From contig DFOA01000031.1 in assembly GCA_002381185.1 (NCBI GenBank), forward strand, positions 128,890 through 192,889: a stretch of DNA of 64,000 nucleotides. Reading direction: 5' to 3'. The notes below the pieces were generated by a model that did not search any database, had not been told where the DNA came from, and saw nothing but the letters and a program-made list of their open reading frames with translations. Position numbers and translations under genes: made by a program. Of this stretch, positions 9,156-18,274 are shown in pieces (within the stretch, counting starts at the first letter, position 1; each line of letters starts with the position of its first letter). Origin of the DNA: Firmicutes bacterium UBA3553. Lineage in GTDB: Bacteria > Bacillota > Clostridia > Tissierellales > Sedimentibacteraceae.

Positions 9156-9641
9156 GTGAAATGTGACATGGAACAAACATATAAAGAACATGCCAGAAGT
9201 GTTTTTAAATATCTATTTAGCCTTTCTCATGATGAAAGCTTAGCAGAAGAATTGACACAAGAAACTTTTTACCGAGCCGTATACTCAATAAAAAAATATG
9301 ATGGTTCGTGCAAGATTTCCGTATGGCTTTGCCAAATAGCAAAACATGTTTGGTACCAAGAACTTGAGAAAAGAAAAAGAAGAAAGACCGAAGAACTGAC
9401 CGAAGATATGGTTTCTTCTGACTTATCCCCAGAGGACAGTTCCATTTTGCTTAATGACAAAATTTCTTTATATAAGGCTATTAATACACTGGGTGAACCA
9501 ATGAAAGACGTTGTCTACATGCGGCTATCAGGAGAATTCAGCTTTTCGGAAATCGGTGAAGTTCTTGGTAAAAGCGAAAATTGGGCACGGACAACATTTT
9601 ATCGTGCTAAGCAAAAAATAATTAAGGAGAGTAAGCTATGA
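9156..9641 (+). CDS. ECF-type RNA polymerase sigma factor
   Basis: A 161-residue sigma-70 family protein. Region 2 is AEELTQETFYRAVYSIKKYD and region 4 is MKDVVYMRLSGEFSFSEIGE followed by a helix-turn-helix ending ARTTFYRAKQKI. It overlaps the anti-sigma gene by 4 bp (ATGA), the usual sigma/anti-sigma arrangement. AGGAGG at 9143 supports the GTG at 9156; GTG 9150 is too close and ATG 9168 is an alternative. Confidence 0.88.
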   Translation: MKCDMEQTYKEHARSVFKYLFSLSHDESLAEELTQETFYRAVYSIKKYDGSCKISVWLCQIAKHVWYQELEKRKRRKTEELTEDMVSSDLSPEDSSILLNDKISLYKAINTLGEPMKDVVYMRLSGEFSFSEIGEVLGKSENWARTTFYRAKQKIIKESKL

Positions 9642-10303
9642 ATTGTTATATTGTGAAAGACCTTTTGCCAAACTATATTGATGGATTGGTTAGCGATGAA
9701 ACCAAAGAAGATATACAGGAACATTTAAAAAATTGCCCTGAATGCCAACTTCTCTATGAACAAATGAATACACCGATAGCACCCTTGCCTGTTCAAAATA
9801 ATGTGGAAGAAATCAACTTCCTTAAGAAAATAAGAGCAAGAACAAGGAAAAGTATCACAATCGTAATTGGAGGTATAATTCTTGTTTTTGGTATACTGAC
9901 GTGGATTTTTGCTATTGGCATGCCGGCAGATTCTGAAGATGTAGCCGTTATGACAGAATTTCAACGTGCAGATGATTATGGTCTCACTGCTGATTATTTA
10001 AACAAAGTCTATTTGCAGCAAGAATGGGTTATTCATTTTAAACTCACAAACGGTAAGGCGCTGAACGCGAGAAACAAATATACCTATGAAAAAAATGAGA
10101 ATGGAGAGAATATCGAAACAGGTTGCATTATTACGTTATATGAAGTTCAGCCATCTGTTTTGAGGGAATGTGATAATTACACAATAGGATATTTCTACCA
10201 TGAAACAGAAGTACCTCCTCCTGATTTTGATTATACTTTTACAGTTCGTTACAAAGACAAAGAAGTAGTTTATTCAATGAGAGATGAAGGAGTGTTTGAA
10301 TAA
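9638..10303 (+). CDS. Zinc-finger anti-sigma factor
   Basis: A 221-residue membrane protein. The N-terminal domain carries the zinc anti-sigma motif H-x3-C-x2-C (HLKNCPEC, about residues 29-36). One transmembrane helix follows (SITIVIGGIILVFGILTWIF), then an extracytoplasmic domain of about 120 residues. It is coupled to the preceding sigma gene by ATGA, so it should hold that sigma factor at the membrane. The sensed signal is unknown; adjacency to the broken efflux gene hints at envelope or drug stress, which is inference only. Confidence 0.85.
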   Translation: MNCYIVKDLLPNYIDGLVSDETKEDIQEHLKNCPECQLLYEQMNTPIAPLPVQNNVEEINFLKKIRARTRKSITIVIGGIILVFGILTWIFAIGMPADSEDVAVMTEFQRADDYGLTADYLNKVYLQQEWVIHFKLTNGKALNARNKYTYEKNENGENIETGCIITLYEVQPSVLRECDNYTIGYFYHETEVPPPDFDYTFTVRYKDKEVVYSMRDEGVFE

Positions 10304-10337
10304 AAAAGCGTTAAAATATATCCCTTTAAGGGGCTTT

Positions 10338-10380
10338 GAAAATAATGGTATAAATTAGGGCAGGTATGTTGTATAATAAT
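10338..10380 (+). promoter_or_regulatory. 43-bp repeated promoter-like block, copy 2
   Basis: Same two conserved blocks and the same 10-bp spacer length as at 2877-2919, with a different spacer sequence. It lies 64 bp upstream of the methyltransferase start and contains TATAAT. Confidence 0.5.
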
Positions 10381-10444
10381 GGTATCTGATTCTAATTTGT
10401 GGGAAAATTCGAAATAAAGATTATTAATATTTATGGGGGGCAAA

Positions 10445-11107
10445 ATGGCAGATTCAAAAGAATGGAACTGGAAAGAGGAAACAAGCCTTATTTGGCTGAA
10501 ACCAAGCGAGGAGAGTTATTATATTATAAATCGCTGGGAAGAAAAAGGCTACAAAGATGTTCTTGATTTTGGCTGTGGTTTGGGAAGACATTCTATATTC
10601 TTTGCTAAAAAGGGATTTAATGTTTCAGCATTTGATTTGTCGCAAGAAGGTATAAATCATTTAGAAAACTGGGCAAAAGATGAGGGGTTGACTGTTGATT
10701 TAACTGTTGCAGATATGATTAGCCTGCCTTATAAGGACAACACCTTCGACTGTATTTTTGCGTATCATGTCATATCACATACAGATACTGCAGGAATGCA
10801 GAAAATTCTATCAGAAATCAGAAGAATTTTAAAACCCAACGGAGAGATTTATCTGACCCTATGTTCAAAGGAAACCTGGTCATTTAAATATGTAGGATAT
10901 CCAAAAGTTGATGAGAACACAGTAGTAAAAACTGCGGAAGGTCCTGAAAAGGGAATTCCACACTTCTATGTTACTTTAAATGATATATTAAGATTGTTTG
11001 CTGATTTTGATATTGAGAGAATACGTCATACAGATGATTGCTACTTCGATGGAAAAGAACAAAACAGTAAACATTATTTTATATTGGTAAAACACTCCGT
11101 AAAATGA
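10445..11107 (+). CDS. Class I SAM-dependent methyltransferase
   Basis: A 220-residue Rossmann-type methyltransferase. Motif I is VLDFGCGLGRHSIFFAKKGF, motif II ends with the acidic FDLS, and motif IV is FDCIFAYHVISH. It resembles TehB/UbiE-like small-molecule methyltransferases. The start is placed at 10445, four bases after a GGGGGG run; ATG 10433 is in frame but lacks a ribosome site. Preceded by the 43-bp repeated promoter-like block. Substrate unknown. Confidence 0.8.
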   Translation: MADSKEWNWKEETSLIWLKPSEESYYIINRWEEKGYKDVLDFGCGLGRHSIFFAKKGFNVSAFDLSQEGINHLENWAKDEGLTVDLTVADMISLPYKDNTFDCIFAYHVISHTDTAGMQKILSEIRRILKPNGEIYLTLCSKETWSFKYVGYPKVDENTVVKTAEGPEKGIPHFYVTLNDILRLFADFDIERIRHTDDCYFDGKEQNSKHYFILVKHSVK

Positions 11108-11209
11108 TCATAGTGATAATTTACACATTATTATATGAAATTTTGTTTTTCTAAGAATATATTGTTACTTGAATATTTTCTAAAAAGAAAAAAAAAAATA
11201 AATTCTTAT

Positions 11210-11254
11210 AAATTCGGAGACGGCACCTTAGAATAAAAGATCGTCTCCGAATTT
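11210..11254. terminator. 13-bp perfect hairpin
   Basis: AAATTCGGAGACG pairs exactly with CGTCTCCGAATTT across a 19-nt loop, about 100 bp after the methyltransferase stop. A poly-A run just upstream makes it a better terminator for the minus strand, but it is the only strong hairpin in this 358-bp gap. Confidence 0.5.
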
Positions 11255-11325
11255 CTGCACAGGGAGGATATATAAAAGCAAAATCCATATTAGGCAAAGG
11301 CTCTGTATTTTTACCTGTAAACTAA
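11251..11325 (+). pseudogene. 3' remnant of a histidine kinase
   Basis: In the gap before the ATPase gene, a frame ending at a TAA (11323) reads GGYIKAKSILGKGSVFLPVN. This is the characteristic end of a histidine-kinase ATPase domain (the G-x-G-S-x-F box). No kinase body or partner response regulator is present, so it appears to be a deletion scar. The rest of 11108-11465 holds only a hairpin and AT-rich promoter sequence. Confidence 0.45.
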
Positions 11326-11465
11326 CTTGCTGATAAATTATGGATGGTATTATATTTGAGGTTAGAATAAATAAAAAAATTTAATAAATAGTTAATAATT
11401 AGTTTATAGTTGAGTGCATAATATCTATTTTTGCATAATGTACATTAAATATATGAGGTAATCTT

Positions 11466-12209
11466 ATGGATGAAAAATTTATAAGAGGTATAAAAATTGA
11501 TTGGAACAAGATAGGAAAAAATAATTATGCCAGAAAAATACCTTCCATTGATTCCATTAACCGGCTTGACTTTAATAGCAACATTACTTTTTTCGTAGGT
11601 GAGAATGGCACAGGCAAATCTACTTTGCTGGAAAGTATTGCAGTGGCTTATGGATTTAATGCAGAAGGCGGAAGCAAGAACTTTAACTTTTCAACTATGG
11701 ATACACATTCTGATTTATATAAGGCGATTAATGTTGTAAAAGGGGCATTGAGGCCAAAAAGTAACTTTTTCCTCCGTGCAGAAAGCTTCTACAATGTTGC
11801 AAGCAAAATTGAAGAATATAGAGATGGAGATGATTATAACACCTATTATGAAAGCTACGGAGGTAAATCCATGCATGAGCAGTCACATGGAGAAAGCTTC
11901 CTTGCACTTATTCAAAATCGTTTTACCGCAAATGGATTATATATTCTGGACGAGCCGGAAGCTGCTTTATCTCCTCAAAGGCAATTGACATTATTAATGC
12001 ATATATATAATTTAGCTAAAAAGGGATCGCAGTTTATTATTGCAAGTCATTCACCAATTCTGCTTGGCATACCGGAAGCATCTATACTATCCTTTGACGA
12101 AGGCATAATCCGAGAAATTAAATATGAAGAAACCGAGAGCTACAGGATAACAGAACTGTTTATTAACAATAAACAATTGTTATTGAACAATTTGTTGAAT
12201 AATGAATAA
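11466..12209 (+). CDS. AAA-type ATPase (ABC-like fold, predicted)
   Basis: A 247-residue soluble ATPase. Walker A is GENGTGKST (about residues 46-54) and Walker B is LYILDEPEAALSPQRQ, followed by the switch histidine in IIASHSPIL. It belongs to the AAA_21/AAA_23-like group of stand-alone ATPases that resemble RecF/ABC domains without transporter subunits. It is a single gene with no obvious partner, so the role is unclear. Confidence 0.8.
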   Translation: MDEKFIRGIKIDWNKIGKNNYARKIPSIDSINRLDFNSNITFFVGENGTGKSTLLESIAVAYGFNAEGGSKNFNFSTMDTHSDLYKAINVVKGALRPKSNFFLRAESFYNVASKIEEYRDGDDYNTYYESYGGKSMHEQSHGESFLALIQNRFTANGLYILDEPEAALSPQRQLTLLMHIYNLAKKGSQFIIASHSPILLGIPEASILSFDEGIIREIKYEETESYRITELFINNKQLLLNNLLNNE

Positions 12210-12249
12210 AAAGTGACTCTTGCCAATCGGAAATACACTTACTGCAGAT

Positions 12250-13167
12250 TTAAGAGACGTAGAATCTTATTACTTTATTGTATTCCTTAATAATGTTTTG
12301 CAAAATATCTGCGTGTTTAAAATCGTTATGATATAAGATGTTGATTTCCCTGATCATACTTAGATTTTCAATAGGCAATACAGTAATTTTTCCTTTCTTT
12401 AGCTCATCAAGACACACACTGCGAGAAAGTATTGAAACTCCTATATCGCGCCTTATAAGATCTTTGATGGTAGCTATATTATCTACTTCTAGAATGACAT
12501 TGAAGTCATCAAGAGACATGTTATGGCTTTCAAGGTGTGCTGTGAAAAGATTTCTGGTACCTGATGATGGTCTGCGAAGAATTAATGGTTGTTTTTTCAA
12601 CTCGTTAATTGTAACCATACTTTTTTTGGCCAAAGGATGATTATTAGAAACAACCAGCACTAAGGAATCAGTATCAAGTAAAAGAGAATTAATGCTGTCA
12701 TCCTGTACTTTTCCCTCCACGACAGCTAAATCTACCTCGTAATTCCTAAGCATGTTATAAAGATTACTTATGGAATCAGTAATGATTGTTATGCTGGTTC
12801 CGGGGGTTTTGGCGCTGTATTTTCCAAACACTTCCGCTACGGCATTACTTTCAGCGGTATGCGTAATCCCAACAGTAAGACGCTGTATATGGCGTTGTTC
12901 ATCCAAAATGCTTTGCTCCATGGCATGATATAAAGCAATGCTGCGACGGGCATATTGAATTACTATATTCCCCTCATTTGTGGGCTTTATTTCATTTCCG
13001 ATGCGGTTAAAAATTTTAATATTCAGTTCCTTTTCCAATTGCTTTATGTGTTGAGTTACAGCCGGCTGTGTCAAAGAAAGGTGCTCTGCTGCTCGTGTAT
13101 AGCTGTTAAATTCAACTACCGCTAATAACGTGTAAAGTTTAGGGTCAATCGTCTTGTCCACCCCCAA
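12250..13167 (-). CDS. LysR-family transcriptional regulator
   Basis: A 305-residue LTTR. The N-terminal winged helix is FNSYTRAAEHLSLTQPAVTQ (about residues 18-37); the C-terminal effector-binding domain spans about 90-300. It is divergent from the antiporter gene at 13358, so it probably controls it. The start is uncertain: TTG 13167 or GTG 13161, neither with a good ribosome site. Confidence 0.88.
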   Translation of the reverse strand: MGVDKTIDPKLYTLLAVVEFNSYTRAAEHLSLTQPAVTQHIKQLEKELNIKIFNRIGNEIKPTNEGNIVIQYARRSIALYHAMEQSILDEQRHIQRLTVGITHTAESNAVAEVFGKYSAKTPGTSITIITDSISNLYNMLRNYEVDLAVVEGKVQDDSINSLLLDTDSLVLVVSNNHPLAKKSMVTINELKKQPLILRRPSSGTRNLFTAHLESHNMSLDDFNVILEVDNIATIKDLIRRDIGVSILSRSVCLDELKKGKITVLPIENLSMIREINILYHNDFKHADILQNIIKEYNKVIRFYVS

Positions 13168-13194
13168 TTATAACAATATATTATGATGTGATAA

Positions 13195-13209
13195 TAAACT
13201 ATAAGTTTA
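13195..13209. promoter_or_regulatory. Candidate LysR operator
   Basis: TAAACTATAAGTTTA is a perfect dyad (TAAACT-ATA-AGTTTA) in the divergent LysR/antiporter intergenic region, about 30 bp upstream of the regulator start. Size and symmetry suit an LTTR half-site pair. Confidence 0.4.
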
Positions 13210-13357
13210 CTTTATGAGATTTGTGATTATAATAATAACATAAGTCGTGAAAGAAGGCAAGGATATTCATATTTTCAATGTCTGATAATCATTATATCTC
13301 ACTGTAACATGCGCGCTTTGCCCGCATATAAAATATAGTTTAAAGGAGCATTAATCA

Positions 13358-14632
13358 ATGAATAACTTTCTAAATCAATTAAACAGTACAACAATTACTC
13401 TCCTGTCATTATCAACAATTTTATTTACAGGATTTCTGCTTACGCGCATTACTAAGCTTGCCAAACTGCCTAATGTAACCGGCTATATTATCGCAGGTGT
13501 TCTAATTGGTCCATATGTTCTAAACTTGATTCCCTATGAAATGGTTAAAAACATGGGATTTATCAGTGATGTTGCTTTGGCGTTTATTGCGTTTGGCGTA
13601 GGAAGGTTTTTCAATAGGGAAGCTTTTCAAGAAACCGGCTTCGGCATCATTGCCGTTACTTTATCGGAATCATTAATGGCCGGAATAATGATAACCTTAT
13701 CCATGTATTATTTATTCCATCTGAGCTGGGAGTTTTGCTTGATTTTAGGTGCTGTTGCAACAGCGACAGCTCCTGCAAGCACAATGGTTACCATTCGGCA
13801 ATATCATGCTCGCGGAGACTTTGTTAATATTTTGTTGCAGGTTGTCGCATTTGATGATGCTGTATGTCTTGTTGCATTCAGTATTGCTATTGCCGTTATT
13901 AATGCAAATACCGGAACAAGTGTTTCTGCTTCTGAAATTGCATTGCCTTTGCTGTACAATTTTGGTGCATTAGCAGTTGGCTTTGTGAGCGGCGTTTTTT
14001 TAAGTAAGCTTATGACTCCAGAACGTAGTGAAGATAATAGGCTGATATTAACAATTTCATTAATTTTGGGCATTGCAGGCTTATGTGCTGCTGTAGATGT
14101 CTCTCCTTTATTGTCTTGTATGCTTTTTGGTACTACTTATATCAATATAACAAAAGACAAAGAATTATACAGCCAGGTTGAAAGATTTACCCCACCAATA
14201 TTATCGATGTTCTTTGTAGTATCAGGTATGAGCTTGGATATTAGGTCATTCAATACTATGGGAGCAGTGGGCGCAGCTTATTTTATAATACGCATTGCCG
14301 GAAAATTCCTAGGAGCGTATTTGGGGTGTACAATGGCGAAAACAACAAAAGCCGTACGTAACTATTTAGGGCTGGCTTTGATACCCCAAGCCGGTGTTGC
14401 AATTGGCCTTGCTTTTTTAGGCAAAAGAGTTTTGCCTTATGCTATGGGAAATATGTTGCTTACAATAATATTGTCATCTTCGGTTTTGTATGAATTAATA
14501 GGGCCTGCATGTGCTAAGATTGCTTTAATATATTCCGGCTCAATAAAAAAAGATAAGCTTAAAGTTGGTGAAAGTGCTATATCAGTTCATAAAACCCAAA
14601 AAGAGCAAGAGCTTTTAAGAATAGATTCGTGA
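13358..14632 (+). CDS. Cation:proton antiporter, CPA2 (KefB/NapA-like)
   Basis: A 424-residue membrane protein with about 12 helices. The early LPNVTGYIIAGVLIGPYVLN segment is typical of Na+/H+ exchanger-fold CPA2 transporters, and paired acidic residues lie in VVAFDDAVCLVAFSIA, the expected ion-binding helix. No C-terminal RCK/TrkA_N domain is present. GGAG precedes the ATG. The divergent LysR gene with a dyad between them suggests specific induction. Exchanged ion (Na+ or K+) not deducible. Confidence 0.85.
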   Translation: MNNFLNQLNSTTITLLSLSTILFTGFLLTRITKLAKLPNVTGYIIAGVLIGPYVLNLIPYEMVKNMGFISDVALAFIAFGVGRFFNREAFQETGFGIIAVTLSESLMAGIMITLSMYYLFHLSWEFCLILGAVATATAPASTMVTIRQYHARGDFVNILLQVVAFDDAVCLVAFSIAIAVINANTGTSVSASEIALPLLYNFGALAVGFVSGVFLSKLMTPERSEDNRLILTISLILGIAGLCAAVDVSPLLSCMLFGTTYINITKDKELYSQVERFTPPILSMFFVVSGMSLDIRSFNTMGAVGAAYFIIRIAGKFLGAYLGCTMAKTTKAVRNYLGLALIPQAGVAIGLAFLGKRVLPYAMGNMLLTIILSSSVLYELIGPACAKIALIYSGSIKKDKLKVGESAISVHKTQKEQELLRIDS

Positions 14633-14644
14633 TGTTTTTTAACG

Positions 14645-14680
14645 TTGCTTGAGCAGTATTTGTATCCTATGCTTAAGCAA
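14645..14680 (+). terminator. Hairpin after the antiporter gene
   Basis: TTGCTTGAGCA pairs with TGCTTAAGCAA (one G-U pair) a few bases after the stop codon. No strong T-tract follows, so it may stabilise the 3' end rather than terminate alone. Confidence 0.4.
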
Positions 14681-14806
14681 TGTACTATGTCTAATTATAT
14701 GCTAACCTATTTGTTATTAATTTAATGTAATTAAATATTTTAATTTTAGTTGCATATGAATAAGAATTGTTATACAATACAAATATCAATACAACAGGAG
14801 GATAAC

Positions 14807-14959
14807 ATGACTAATACAGTCGGTACTGCCAATAAACTATGTAAATTCAGCAGTTCTGTATCAAAAAATGGTATTTTTGCCCATGACGGGAGAAGTGTAT
14901 CCATTTTTAGACTGAATACAGATGATTGTATAAATCCAGGATGTCCTTTACAAGTATAA
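14807..14959 (+). CDS. 50-residue cysteine-containing small protein
   Basis: The start at 14807 has an excellent site (CAGGAGGATAAC). The protein has three cysteines, one near the N-terminus (KLCKF) and two in a terminal DDCINPGCPLQV. It has no signal peptide or membrane helix. It is not a family I recognise; it could be a RiPP precursor-like or metal-binding peptide, but no modifying enzyme is adjacent (the radical SAM gene at 16500 is spore photoproduct lyase). Followed by a short hairpin and T-run near 14993-15025. Confidence 0.5.
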   Translation: MTNTVGTANKLCKFSSSVSKNGIFAHDGRSVSIFRLNTDDCINPGCPLQV

Positions 14960-15140
14960 TAATTTATAGCTTTATGCATTATTGTATATTATAGGCTCGG
15001 ATTTATTTGAGTCTTTTTATTTTGCTATAAAATCGATGCGTTTCTTCCATAAGCCTTAATGACTATCTTTATTTTGAACAAAGAAATGTCTACAGGGCTT
15101 TTTATTTTTGTAAATTAAAATAATTATGGAGGATTTAACA

Positions 15141-16349
15141 TTGAATACATCGAATAAAAAATTAAAACGAAATATATCAATAGGTTATGCATATAACTTT
15201 TTCCTACAACTAAACATTACCACTGCTGTCTGGGTCCTATATCTTGCATTTAAAGGGATGTCCCTGGCGGAGATTGGAATTCTTGAATCTATTTATCATA
15301 TAACCGGGTTACTCCTGGAGCTCCCTAGCGGAGCTATAGCGGATCTGAAAGGAAGAAAATTCTGTGTCGTAACCGGCAGGGCAGTCAGCTTGATATCCTG
15401 TTATCTTATGATAATATCAAACAGCTTTTTGGGTTTTGCTGTTTCTTTTATGTTAAGCAGTGCAGCAATGAATTTAAATTCAGGTGCGGCAGAAGCTTTA
15501 ATTTATGACAGTTTAAAAGAACTTGGGGAAGAAGAAAAATATAAAAAGATATGGGGACAGTTAGTCTTTGTTATGTCAATTGCACAGGGCATTGCCATTT
15601 TATTGGGTGGAATCCTGGCTGATATTAAATTCCTATATGCCTATATGCTTGGAATGGTTGTACAGACAGCAGCATTATTGGTATCTCTCGGGTTCAGTGA
15701 ACCGACAATTTATAATAATGACAACATAAATAACAAACAAGAAAAATTAATCATAAAACAAGTAAAAACAAGCATTGATGTTCTGAAAGAAAGAAAAATA
15801 GTACTATATATAATATTATTTTCAGCATTGATGGGGAGTCTTCAGACTACGGTATTTTTCTATAGTCAGAAGTTTTTCTCGGACATGACGTATACAAAGA
15901 CATTGATTGCTGTTATCTGCTCACTTGGTTGTTTAATTGAAGCAGTAAGTTCAAAATATGCTTATATTTTTGAAAGCATGCTTAAACTGAAAGGTACTCT
16001 GATAATCTTATCCGTAGTGAACATAATTGCTTTAGCAGGATTGGCTCTATTTAAAGATTTGTCCGTATTTTTTTATCTTTTGACTTCAGTTTCAGGAGGA
16101 CTGGCATTTACGATTTTCAGTGACTATATAAATACGGAAATACCCTCTGAATACAGGGCGACAATATTGTCATTTGACAGCCTCTGTTTCAGCGTATTTA
16201 TGATATGTATATTTCCGCTGTTCGGCTTGATAGCCGAACATGCAGGTTTTTCTGCAACTTTTGGCGTGACAGCGATAATATACGTTCCTGTAATGGCTTT
16301 TCTGATAAAGAAGTTAATAAAGCAAAATAAGGAAAATACCTCATTATAA
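15141..16349 (+). CDS. MFS transporter
   Basis: A 402-residue major facilitator protein with 12 predicted helices and the loop 2-3 motif GAIADLKGRKFCVVTGRAVS. GGAGG at 15128-15132 points to the TTG at 15141; the in-frame ATG at 15126 overlaps that site and has none of its own. Unlike the MFS gene at 7712, it is intact. Substrate unknown; flanked by a small cysteine protein and spore photoproduct lyase with no evident functional link. Confidence 0.85.
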   Translation: MNTSNKKLKRNISIGYAYNFFLQLNITTAVWVLYLAFKGMSLAEIGILESIYHITGLLLELPSGAIADLKGRKFCVVTGRAVSLISCYLMIISNSFLGFAVSFMLSSAAMNLNSGAAEALIYDSLKELGEEEKYKKIWGQLVFVMSIAQGIAILLGGILADIKFLYAYMLGMVVQTAALLVSLGFSEPTIYNNDNINNKQEKLIIKQVKTSIDVLKERKIVLYIILFSALMGSLQTTVFFYSQKFFSDMTYTKTLIAVICSLGCLIEAVSSKYAYIFESMLKLKGTLIILSVVNIIALAGLALFKDLSVFFYLLTSVSGGLAFTIFSDYINTEIPSEYRATILSFDSLCFSVFMICIFPLFGLIAEHAGFSATFGVTAIIYVPVMAFLIKKLIKQNKENTSL

Positions 16350-16499
16350 TTCCTTAATATTATGAATAAATCATACTGATGATGGTGAAAGTATAAAAAA
16401 CTGACTATTCAATAATGTTATGAATATGATAATAAACACAAAGAGCAGAAAGAACAGAAAGGAATGAAACCGGAGTATGCCGGTCAATCAGGAGCATAT

Positions 16500-17522
16500 A
16501 TGTTTATACCAAAAAGAATCATTTTTCAAAAAGAAGCATTAGAATACACAACGGCTAAGGAGATACTCGCTAAATTCAGTAATAATGATAATATAGAAAT
16601 AATAACCATGTCATCAAATAAAATAAAACAGCACATCCCGGGCAATGTCCTGGGTGAGCAATATAAAGAAGGAAAGAGGACTTTGGTTGTCGGAATCAAA
16701 AAAGGTTTAAAGTTTCAGACCTGCAAACCTTCAGCACATTATCAGATGCCGCTGGTATCAGGCTGCATGGGGCAATGCGAATATTGTTATTTAAATACTA
16801 TGCTGGGGGATAAGCCTTTTGTGAAAGTATATGTTAACGTAGATGACATTCTAAATCAGGCGAAGAAATATATAAATGAAAGGATGCCTGAAGTAACTAT
16901 ATTTGAAGGGGCGGCGACATCTGATCCGGTGCCGGTTGAACCTTTCACTCATTCATTGGAAAAAGCAATAACATTCTTTGGCGGTGAGGAAAAAGGAAGG
17001 TTTAGATTTGTAACAAAATATAATGATATAGATTCACTGCTTAATTTAGAGCATAATGGGCATACAGAAATAAGATTCAGTATCAATACGTCTTCTGTAA
17101 TAGAGAAATATGAACATTTTACAGCCTCAAGAGATAAAAGGATAGAAGCAAGCATAAAGGCTGCAGAGGCAGACTATCCCATAGGATATTTGATTGCGCC
17201 TGTATTCATATATCCTGGCTGGAAAGAGGAGTACCATGACTTGCTTCTTAATTTAAAATCAAAGCTTACTAAGGAGTTGGAATTTCTGGTGACTTTTGAG
17301 ATTATATCACACAGGTATACAACAACAGCGAAGAATAGGATACTTGAGGTATTTCCTGAAAGCATGTTACCTATGAATGACGAAGAACGAAAATATAAAT
17401 ATGGTCAATTCGGTTATGGAAAATATGTATATCCAAAAGAGAACTTGGATGAAATTAAGCAATTCTTTGAAAAAGAGATAGAAGAGCTATTTAAAAACAA
17501 AAAGGTTAAATATATCATATAA
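16500..17522 (+). CDS. splB: Spore photoproduct lyase (radical SAM)
   Basis: A 340-residue protein. The radical SAM cluster motif is C-x3-C-x2-C in SGCMGQCEYCYLNTMLG (about residue 90). The N-terminus MFIPKRIIFQKEALEY matches the family start, and the C-terminal half has the conserved VTKYND and RFSINTSSVI blocks. It repairs the spore photoproduct thymine dimer on germination, so the organism very likely sporulates. Start 16500 has AGGAG seven bases upstream; the frame extends to ATG 16464 but that site is poor. Confidence 0.9.
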   Translation: MFIPKRIIFQKEALEYTTAKEILAKFSNNDNIEIITMSSNKIKQHIPGNVLGEQYKEGKRTLVVGIKKGLKFQTCKPSAHYQMPLVSGCMGQCEYCYLNTMLGDKPFVKVYVNVDDILNQAKKYINERMPEVTIFEGAATSDPVPVEPFTHSLEKAITFFGGEEKGRFRFVTKYNDIDSLLNLEHNGHTEIRFSINTSSVIEKYEHFTASRDKRIEASIKAAEADYPIGYLIAPVFIYPGWKEEYHDLLLNLKSKLTKELEFLVTFEIISHRYTTTAKNRILEVFPESMLPMNDEERKYKYGQFGYGKYVYPKENLDEIKQFFEKEIEELFKNKKVKYII

Positions 17523-17531
17523 TAATTATAA

Positions 17532-17602
17532 TTGTTAAGAAAACTTAATAATATTTTTTCATAAAAGTTGTAACGTTTTGGGCAGTTAAACGGTTTATAT
17601 AG
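17532..17602 (+). promoter_or_regulatory. 70-bp repeated ECF-type promoter, copy 1
   Basis: About 70 bp closely matches 19550-19620. The conserved core has TGTAAC (17569-17574), an ECF-like -35, followed at promoter spacing by a GGTTTATATAGT block. Upstream conservation includes GTTAAGAAA and CTTAATAA. The two copies bracket the sigma-like, sigma and DUF4367 genes, as expected for an autoregulated ECF regulon. Confidence 0.5.
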
Positions 17603-17745
17603 TAGTGGCTTTTAAAAAGCGGAATATACTAAATCATTTTGCTGTCCATTTTTTCATGCCTGTCGCCATTTTTTTGACCGTTTGGGAGAAAAGATGACGG
17701 CAGAGCTTAAATACGTTTATGAAATATACTTATTAGGTGGTTCTT

Positions 17746-18183
17746 ATGGATATAGATGCTTATTTTAAAAAAACATATACGGCTGCTTTCAGACTTACCG
17801 GCAATAAAAAAGCAGCATGTGAATTAACTACACAGGCAATATCAAATCTGTCCGGCAAAATAGATACAAATAATATAATAACGGATTGCATATTTAAATC
17901 TACAGTCTTGGAAGTGTGCGTCCTGTTTTTGCAAAAGTATGATATATGTTCTGTTGAATTTGATTTTGATTATAACTCAAAAGATAAATCACATGAAATC
18001 CAAAAGGCTCTTCTGAGTCTGGATAGTGTAAGCAGGATAATCATAGTATGGAAGGACTTCTTGGGATTTCCATTATCTGACCTTGTACACATAATTAATA
18101 AAGACAGAACAGAGCTTAATGCTGAACTTTCTAATGCACGTATGCAAATTAAGCAAGGTTTGAGTATGAACGTTTTATTTTAG
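17746..18183 (+). CDS. Degenerate sigma-70-like protein
   Basis: A 145-residue protein with a weak ECF layout. The N-terminal half (TAAFRLTGNKKAACELTTQA) resembles region 2, and the C-terminal half (ALLSLDSVSRIIIVWKDFLG, then NARMQIKQGL) resembles region 4. The usual region 2 D/E motifs are eroded, so it may be a sigma-like regulator rather than an active sigma factor. An AGGTGG site supports ATG 17746. It sits between the repeated ECF-type promoter and a full sigma gene. Confidence 0.65.
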   Translation: MDIDAYFKKTYTAAFRLTGNKKAACELTTQAISNLSGKIDTNNIITDCIFKSTVLEVCVLFLQKYDICSVEFDFDYNSKDKSHEIQKALLSLDSVSRIIIVWKDFLGFPLSDLVHIINKDRTELNAELSNARMQIKQGLSMNVLF

Positions 18184-18274
18184 AATATATCTCCAGCTTC
18201 CTACTACATTAAATTAGTTGAAAAATACTTTTCCTTAATGTAAAATTAATTAAGAAAATTCCGGGGGCAGGGAG

